Origin: an uncultured Kangiella sp. | Lineage (GTDB): Bacteria > Pseudomonadota > Gammaproteobacteria > Enterobacterales > DSM-103792 | DNA: 11,123 nt | NCBI GenBank assembly: GCA_946481205.1 | Contig: CAMLNB010000116.1 | Coordinates: 1 to 11,123, forward strand | Direction: 5' to 3' | Shown here: positions 6,293-11,123 of the stretch, piece by piece | How positions within the stretch are numbered: the stretch's first letter is position 1 | Layout: every line of letters starts with the position of its first letter | The notes under the pieces: generated by a model | Told to the model about the DNA's origin: nothing | What the model saw: the letters and a program-made list of their open reading frames with translations, nothing else | Databases searched by the model: none | Made by a program: the position numbers and the translations under genes

Positions 6293-7459
6293 ATGCAACG
6301 GAAAGCAAACGGAAACTGGCATTTACCGCTGATGCTAAGTCTCGGCTCGACCGTGGCCGTCGCCGACGATTGGTTGGTGGTTTATACCGGCGAACATTTC
6401 CAGCATCGCAGTGGTGGTGCGGACCCTGGCAGCGGCTATCTTGGCAACCTCGATTTGACCGTTGAGTGGGGCGAGCTTGATTGGCTTGGCGAAGGCGGCA
6501 GTGCTCTGGTTTATCTGCTGGGCAATCACGGCGATTCACCGAGCGAGCGCATCGGTGATGCCCAGACCTATTCGAACATCGATGCGCCGCAAGCATTCAA
6601 ACTGTATGAGCTGTGGTACGAACAACCTTTTGCCGAGGGCGCCGCGAGCTGGAAGTTCGGTCTGATCGATCTGAACAGCGAGTTCGACGTGGTGTCGTCT
6701 GCCGGCCTGTTCCAGAACTCGTCGTTCGGGATCGGTCCGGACTTTTCGCAAAGTGGTGAAAACGGCCCGTCCATCTTTCCGACAACATCGCTTGGTCTGC
6801 GCCTGCTTTGGGGCGGTACGGGTGGCCTCTATGCGGCGTGCATCGTGCTGGATGGTGTACCCGGCGATCCGAACAACCCGCGCGGCACCCATATCGATCT
6901 GGGTGGGGATGACGGTTGGCTCGGCACCTGTGAAGTTGGCCATGAGGTGCGCACCAAGGCCGGCCAGGTGCGCAAAATCAATCTCGGTTTCTGGCGCTAC
7001 TCGGAACCGAGCGTTCCAATTGAGGGCGCTAATGACGCTCGCAACAGCGGTTGGTATGCCTCGTTTGATCAACGTTTGCTGCGCATCAGCGACAGCGAAG
7101 CATTGTACGGTTTTGTTCGGGTGGGCTTCGCGGATGATGAACTGAATGCTTTCGATCACTATCGTGGTGGTGGTTTGCAATGGCTGGGGCCGTTCGCCGA
7201 CGACGGCAGTGATGCGCTCGGACTTGCAATTGCCCGGGTCGAAAATGGCACACCGTTCCGGCAATGGTCTACCAACGAAGGCACACCAGTGACTGGTCAC
7301 GAAACGGCGATCGAGTTGACCTATCGCTTTGTGGTCACCGAGTGGTTGGCACTGCAGCCGAGTGTGCAGCGCATCTGCCATCCCGGTATGCTGCCGGAGC
7401 AGGATGACGCTACAGCTTTTTCGTTGCGCTTTGAACTGGGTATCGGCGGCGAACTCTAG
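6293..7459 (+). CDS. carbohydrate-selective porin, OprB family
   Basis: Outer-membrane beta-barrel of the OprB (PF04966) type, which lets sugars diffuse into the periplasm. The 388-residue precursor begins with a signal peptide (MQRK, hydrophobic stretch, predicted cleavage after VAVA at about residue 23). Family blocks in order are YLGNLDLTVEWGELDWLG, LLGNHGDSPSERIGD, SNIDAP with KLYELWYEQ, FGLIDLNSEFDVVSSAGLF, NSSFGIGPDFSQSGENGPSI, VLDGVPGDPNNPRGTHI, RVGFADDELNAFDHY, and ETAIELTYRF followed by LALQPSVQ near the end. The substrate cannot be read from the sequence. Oddities: it ends FELGIGGEL, without the C-terminal aromatic residue typical of the barrel-assembly signal, and the mature part has three cysteines (in AACIV, GTCEV and RICHP). 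It is divergent from dusB and convergent with the chemoreceptor gene. Confidence 0.9.
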   Translation: MQRKANGNWHLPLMLSLGSTVAVADDWLVVYTGEHFQHRSGGADPGSGYLGNLDLTVEWGELDWLGEGGSALVYLLGNHGDSPSERIGDAQTYSNIDAPQAFKLYELWYEQPFAEGAASWKFGLIDLNSEFDVVSSAGLFQNSSFGIGPDFSQSGENGPSIFPTTSLGLRLLWGGTGGLYAACIVLDGVPGDPNNPRGTHIDLGGDDGWLGTCEVGHEVRTKAGQVRKINLGFWRYSEPSVPIEGANDARNSGWYASFDQRLLRISDSEALYGFVRVGFADDELNAFDHYRGGGLQWLGPFADDGSDALGLAIARVENGTPFRQWSTNEGTPVTGHETAIELTYRFVVTEWLALQPSVQRICHPGMLPEQDDATAFSLRFELGIGGEL

Positions 7460-7474
7460 CGATTCCCGGACAAA

Positions 7475-9079
7475 TCAAGTCTGAAAGCGTGCCACCGATT
7501 CACGCATTTCTTCCGCAACCGACTCCAGGCGAGTTGCGGCCGAGGCCAGATCCAGCACCGTTTTGTTGTTGACCCGAGCCATCTCGGCAATGTGTTCAAC
7601 CCGCTGCGCCACTTCACCACTGGCTTTCGATTGTTCGCTGATGGTCTGCGAGATTTCCTCTACGACCGTCGCGGCTTTCTGTGCGCCGCCACGAATCTCG
7701 CTGATGGAGTGGCCCGCTTGCTGTGCCAACTCAACACCGTCGTTGACTCGCGCAACACCGGTTTGCATGCTGCTGACCGCCTGCTCAGTACTGCGTCGGA
7801 TGCGCTCAATCATGCCGGTGATTTCCTGCGTCGATTGGGCGGTGCGTGCTGCCAGGTTGCGGACTTCGTCGGCGACCACGGCAAAGCCGCGACCGGCATC
7901 ACCGGCTCGAGCCGCTTCAATTGCAGCATTGAGCGCCAGTAAGTTGGTTTGTTCGGCAATGCTCTGAATCACCTGGATGATCGAGTTGATTTCCTCGGAG
8001 GATTTGCCAAGTTCGGTAATGGTGTCGGCCGACTCGTTCACCGCAAGGGCAATACGACTCATGCCATCGACAACACCCATAATCACCTGACTGCCCTTGC
8101 CGGCCAGTTGTTCCGAATCTGCTGAAATGCTCTGCGCACTGTCTGCGTGAGCGGCGATCTGCTGAATGTTGCGAATCATTTGCTCCATCGCCGCTGCCAT
8201 GCTGGTGGCGCTATCTGACTGCTGACTCGCACTATGAACAATGGTTTGTGAGCTGCGATTGACGCTCTGCGCCGTGTGGCGCAACTGCTCGGATTCGGTC
8301 CGAATGGTTTCGATCATGTCGCGCAAGCGTTGCTGCATCTCGGCGAGTGCCGATTGCAGTTGGCCAGCCTCATCGTTGCTGTCGATACTGACTTGCGTGC
8401 GCAGGTTGCCTTGTGAAATGGCGCGAGCAACTTGCACCGTCTTTTCCAGCGGTACCAACACGGCTTTCATCAGCTTGGTGGTCAGCAGACACAACAACAC
8501 GCACACGACCAGAATACCGCCGAGCAGCCACCAGGCGGCGCTGGCGACTGCTGCCTCGCCAGCGGCGCGGGTCTGCGCGGCATGCGCTTCAATCTTGCCG
8601 CTGAGGGCTTCGTTGCGCTGCTCCAAATCGGTGAATGCCTGATCGAAAGCAGGCAACTGGCTGCGTGCCGTTGCGGGATCCGCTAATGCTTGGGCAACGA
8701 TTTGCTGCGACTGCTGAATGTATGCCGCGAGCGCCGGTTGCGAATCGGCAATGGCGCGTTTGATGTCTTCACTCAGCGGCAGCTTGGCGTTGTCACTCAA
8801 GGTGCGTTGAAACCACTCGGCATGCTCGCGCAAGTCCTGCTGAACCTGCGCGGCGGCGCTGGCATCGCCACTGGCCATGAACGCGGCCAGCACATCGGCA
8901 CGCAGCGCGTCATGCATCATGTCGCCTTCCAGGTGATTGCGCAGGGCGGTAACGCTGAGTTCGTTTTCAGCCAGCGCGGCGGCGAGTTGGGTTTGGCCGT
9001 AGAAACCGATGCCGCCGAGCAAGCTGGCGGCAAACACGCTGATGGCGCCACAGGCCATCATCTTCTGACGGATATTCAT
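7475..9079 (-). CDS. methyl-accepting chemotaxis protein
   Basis: Inner-membrane chemoreceptor signalling through CheW/CheA. With the start at 9079 it has 534 residues: TM1 at about 8-28, a helical periplasmic sensor at 30-180 (size and helicity suggest a four-helix bundle), TM2 at about 182-204 (WWLLGGILVVCVLLCLLTTK), a HAMP domain at 205-258 and the cytoplasmic coiled coil. The conserved hairpin tip is at about 376-410 (AEQTNLLALNAAIEAARAGD, then GRGFAVVADEVRNLA). There is no C-terminal CheR/CheB-tethering pentapeptide; it ends SVARFQT. The ATG at 9079 is chosen because GGGAGGG lies 8 nt upstream; an ATG at 9106 would add nine residues and has no Shine-Dalgarno. The ligand is unknown. It lies 15 nt from the convergent porin gene and 110 nt downstream of the DUF3426 gene. 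Confidence 0.95.
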   Translation of the reverse strand: MNIRQKMMACGAISVFAASLLGGIGFYGQTQLAAALAENELSVTALRNHLEGDMMHDALRADVLAAFMASGDASAAAQVQQDLREHAEWFQRTLSDNAKLPLSEDIKRAIADSQPALAAYIQQSQQIVAQALADPATARSQLPAFDQAFTDLEQRNEALSGKIEAHAAQTRAAGEAAVASAAWWLLGGILVVCVLLCLLTTKLMKAVLVPLEKTVQVARAISQGNLRTQVSIDSNDEAGQLQSALAEMQQRLRDMIETIRTESEQLRHTAQSVNRSSQTIVHSASQQSDSATSMAAAMEQMIRNIQQIAAHADSAQSISADSEQLAGKGSQVIMGVVDGMSRIALAVNESADTITELGKSSEEINSIIQVIQSIAEQTNLLALNAAIEAARAGDAGRGFAVVADEVRNLAARTAQSTQEITGMIERIRRSTEQAVSSMQTGVARVNDGVELAQQAGHSISEIRGGAQKAATVVEEISQTISEQSKASGEVAQRVEHIAEMARVNNKTVLDLASAATRLESVAEEMRESVARFQT

Positions 9080-9087
9080 GGGGTGCG

Positions 9088-9094
9088 CCCTCCC
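9088..9094 (-). promoter_or_regulatory. ribosome binding site fixing the chemoreceptor start
   Basis: GGGAGGG on the minus strand lies 8 nt before the ATG at 9079, deciding this start over the upstream ATG at 9106. No convincing sigma-70, sigma-28 or sigma-54 promoter was seen in the 110-nt gap, so the receptor may be read from the DUF3426 unit. Confidence 0.75.
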
Positions 9095-9142
9095 TGTCCG
9101 GTTCATGCCGGCTGCACGAGGACAAGCGTAGTCGAAACGAGA

Positions 9143-9160
9143 CCGCCCGGCAGGTGGCGG
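9143..9160. other. GC-rich hairpin between DUF3426 gene and chemoreceptor
   Basis: CCGCC (9143-9147) and GGCGG (9156-9160) form a 5-bp stem with an 8-nt loop in the gap after the DUF3426 stop codon. There is no T-run on either side, so it is at best a weak pause or attenuation point, not an intrinsic terminator. Confidence 0.25.
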
Positions 9161-9189
9161 CTAGCTACCGGTCCGGGGCGGCTCGATGC

Positions 9190-11123
9190 TCAGGGCTGGG
9201 CTTGCGGTGGCAGGAACTCGAACTCGTAGCCGGTGACGTTGCCATCCGGGGCTTTGACGCTGAACGCGATGTGCACCGGCACGTTGACCGGCATCTGATC
9301 GCTTTCCGGTTGTTCGCGCAAGTATTCCTGCGGTTTGAACCGGCGCGCGGCCACCAGCTCACCTTCGATATTGGTGAAGCGCAGGTTGATGTCCGGATAG
9401 GGTTGAACGAATTCCGCTTTGTTGGCGATCAGCAAATCGATCTGCAGCTTGCGCGGATCGTCGCGATCTTTCAGCACGCTCTTTTGTTGCAGCTGAATTT
9501 TGCTGATATCGACGCGCGGCGGCAGGTCGCACTCGATCTGAGCGCAGATGGTTTCCACCCACGGTCCCCACTGCGGATCTTCGCGCAGCACCGCGCGCTG
9601 CGGCCAGATCAGTTGGCTGATCAGTACCGCGAGCAATGCCAGCGCGGCGACGGTCAGCAACAGGCCACGCCAAGGCAACTGGCGTTTGCGCGGCGGCGGA
9701 TACAACTCGGCTTCGTAATCGGGCCGCGGATCGCTGCTCAGCAGCGCCCAATTGCTGCTGTCGTCATTGCGATCGGCAGGGCCATAGATGCGACCGTCCG
9801 GATCGGCGGAGAACTGCTCGGCATCGAATGGCGATGGCACCGGTTCGCGTCGGGCGGTGCGCTCGGTTGCCTGCACCGCAACGGCGGGTTTGCCCCAGTC
9901 GTTGTTGATGTCGCCAAAATCGGCCGCGACGATGGCGTCGTCATCGGCAGGTAGGTCTGCGTGCGCCTCATGCGCGGTAAACACCGGCGCCGGTTTGTTG
10001 TCGCCGGCTTTGCCGGTAGGCGTGGCGCGCAGTGAGGTGCTGTCATCGGCGGGGCGAACGGTGTCGCTCTGATCCAGATGCCAGTCGCCGACGATGCTTG
10101 GGCCGGCGGCAGCGGCCTCGGCGGCCTCTGCATGCAATTCAAACTCATCGACAAAAGCTTCTTCGATGCTCGGCTTTTTGTTGATCGCGGCGATGGTTTT
10201 ACTAACCGGTGCCGACACGGGTTCGGGTATCGGTTTGATGCTGGATTCGGCGTCAGCAAACTCATCAACCAACGGCGCATCCAGGGTCGGACTTTTGCGC
10301 CCGGCCCCCACAATCGGGCTGGGTTCGAAAACCGGTTCCGGTGCGAGCGCGTGGTCACTGTCGAGCTGTGGCTCGACTGGAGTGTTGAACGCAGTCGGCT
10401 GACGAATGCTGGCACTGGCAGCCTTGTCGATGCGGCTGGTGTGGCTTGTTTTGGTTTTTGTGCCCGGCGCCGTGTCGTCCAGATCCAGACCGTTATCATC
10501 ATCGAATACCGGTTCGTTGCGCGACGGTGATTCGCGCTTGGATTTCAGGCTGGCCCAGTCGTCCGGCAATTCGAGTTCGAGCGGTTCGTCGGCCGCAGCG
10601 AACAGCGCTTCGGTGGCGACATCGGTAGTCGTGGCGGGCGTTGCTTCCGGCGCGCTGTCGATCGCGGGTGCGGTCGGTGCATCGAGTGATGGTTCTTCCC
10701 ACGGCGGCAACAAATCGATCAGCTGCTCTTCGCTCTCGGGCTCGAGTGTTTCTGCCATCTGCGCTGGTGCTGATGCTGAGTCGGTGGATGGAGCGACCGG
10801 TTTCGCGGCCGGCGTGACGGGCAGATCATCGAGGATCAGTTCCTCGTGGTCGACGCTGTCTTGCAGCCAGTCGAGCGGATCGGCATCGCGTGCTGGCGAT
10901 GTTGTTGTCGCTGGCGGTATGGTTGCCGGCGCCGGGCTGTCGTTGGTTGCAGCCGTTTTGCTGACGGTAGTTGGTGATTCGATGGTCGGTTCGTCTGCGA
11001 TCTCGTCGAAGCCAAACAACTCGTCGCCGAGCTCGTCGTGATCCGGCGTGGCGATCGATGTGGCCACGGTTGTCGGCGTTGGTGCGGCAACAGGTTCCGG
11101 CTGGTTTGATGCAGCTTCAACCG
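9190..11123 (-). CDS. DUF3426 family single-span membrane protein, N-terminus beyond window
   Basis: The frame is open to the window edge, so the start is outside; the first GTG inside (11067) has no support and lies in low-complexity linker. About the first 480 visible residues are acidic, Pro/Ala/Thr/Ser-rich and probably disordered, with recurring blocks such as DELGDELFGFDEIADE and FVDEFELHAEAAEA. A basic KRQLPWR precedes one membrane helix (RGLLLTVAALALLAVLISQL, coded near 9600-9670). The C-terminal 135 residues are the DUF3426 domain, with the paired cysteines of ICAQIECDLPPRVDISKIQL, an Ig-like beta core (LQIDLLIANKAEFVQPYPDI) and a YEFEFLPP ending. Family members usually begin with a zinc ribbon of the MJ0042 type, expected just beyond the edge, next to prmA. 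The function is unknown. Domain orientation suggests a cytoplasmic linker and a periplasmic DUF3426 domain. Confidence 0.85.
   Translation of the reverse strand, partial: VEAASNQPEPVAAPTPTTVATSIATPDHDELGDELFGFDEIADEPTIESPTTVSKTAATNDSPAPATIPPATTTSPARDADPLDWLQDSVDHEELILDDLPVTPAAKPVAPSTDSASAPAQMAETLEPESEEQLIDLLPPWEEPSLDAPTAPAIDSAPEATPATTTDVATEALFAAADEPLELELPDDWASLKSKRESPSRNEPVFDDDNGLDLDDTAPGTKTKTSHTSRIDKAASASIRQPTAFNTPVEPQLDSDHALAPEPVFEPSPIVGAGRKSPTLDAPLVDEFADAESSIKPIPEPVSAPVSKTIAAINKKPSIEEAFVDEFELHAEAAEAAAAGPSIVGDWHLDQSDTVRPADDSTSLRATPTGKAGDNKPAPVFTAHEAHADLPADDDAIVAADFGDINNDWGKPAVAVQATERTARREPVPSPFDAEQFSADPDGRIYGPADRNDDSSNWALLSSDPRPDYEAELYPPPRKRQLPWRGLLLTVAALALLAVLISQLIWPQRAVLREDPQWGPWVETICAQIECDLPPRVDISKIQLQQKSVLKDRDDPRKLQIDLLIANKAEFVQPYPDINLRFTNIEGELVAARRFKPQEYLREQPESDQMPVNVPVHIAFSVKAPDGNVTGYEFEFLPPQAQP

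Noticed and set aside
9080..9189. Flagellar sigma-28 or sigma-54 promoter for the chemoreceptor
   Set aside because: No TAAA...GCCGATAA or TGGCAC...TTGC pattern could be found in the gap.
9154..9954. 266-codon plus-strand frame opposite the DUF3426 domain
   Set aside because: Opposite a well-supported DUF3426 domain and membrane helix; no family signature of its own.
1..11123. CRISPR arrays, tRNA/rRNA genes, insertion sequences, prophage or defence genes
   Set aside because: Reading both strands showed no regularly spaced direct repeats, no cloverleaf or rRNA-like stretch, and no transposase, integrase or nuclease motifs.

Overview
The window looks like the chromosome of a GC-rich gammaproteobacterium. 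The evidence is a dusB-fis operon, a neighbouring DUF3426 gene and purH-purD in the order known from Pseudomonas and relatives, together with REP palindromes of the GTGGGAGCGG...CCGCGAT type. The species cannot be fixed from the sequence. Most genes are on the minus strand, so transcription mostly runs from right to left.

From right to left: a DUF3426 membrane protein (9190-11123) enters the window without its N-terminus. It is followed by a methyl-accepting chemotaxis receptor (7475-9079). A carbohydrate-porin gene of the OprB family (6293-7459, plus strand) converges on the receptor gene. Next come dusB (5124-6131) and fis (4833-5120), a tight pair with 3 nt between them. These are followed by purH (3078-4670) and purD (1661-2944), the enzymes for the last two and the second steps of IMP synthesis. 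After two overlapping intrinsic terminators lies the first 504 codons of a YdbH/AsmA-like envelope protein (1-1514), cut by the window edge.

The housekeeping backbone (DUF3426, dusB, fis, purH, purD) matches the order known in pseudomonads. Here it is split between DUF3426 and dusB by the chemoreceptor and porin genes. The new dusB-oprB divergent intergenic region holds a TATAAT box with a GC-rich discriminator for dusB-fis, a near-consensus Fis site over the -35 zone, a TTGACA box facing oprB and a short palindrome. This is what an autoregulated, growth-rate-controlled fis operon would look like. Two inverted REP pairs (REPINs) sit on either side of purH.

No RNA gene, CRISPR array, insertion sequence, phage gene or recognisable defence system was found. 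No gap without a gene exceeds about 165 bp. The window is mainly conserved housekeeping DNA; its interest lies in the regulatory intergenic regions and in the sensor/porin insertion, not in a new multi-gene system.
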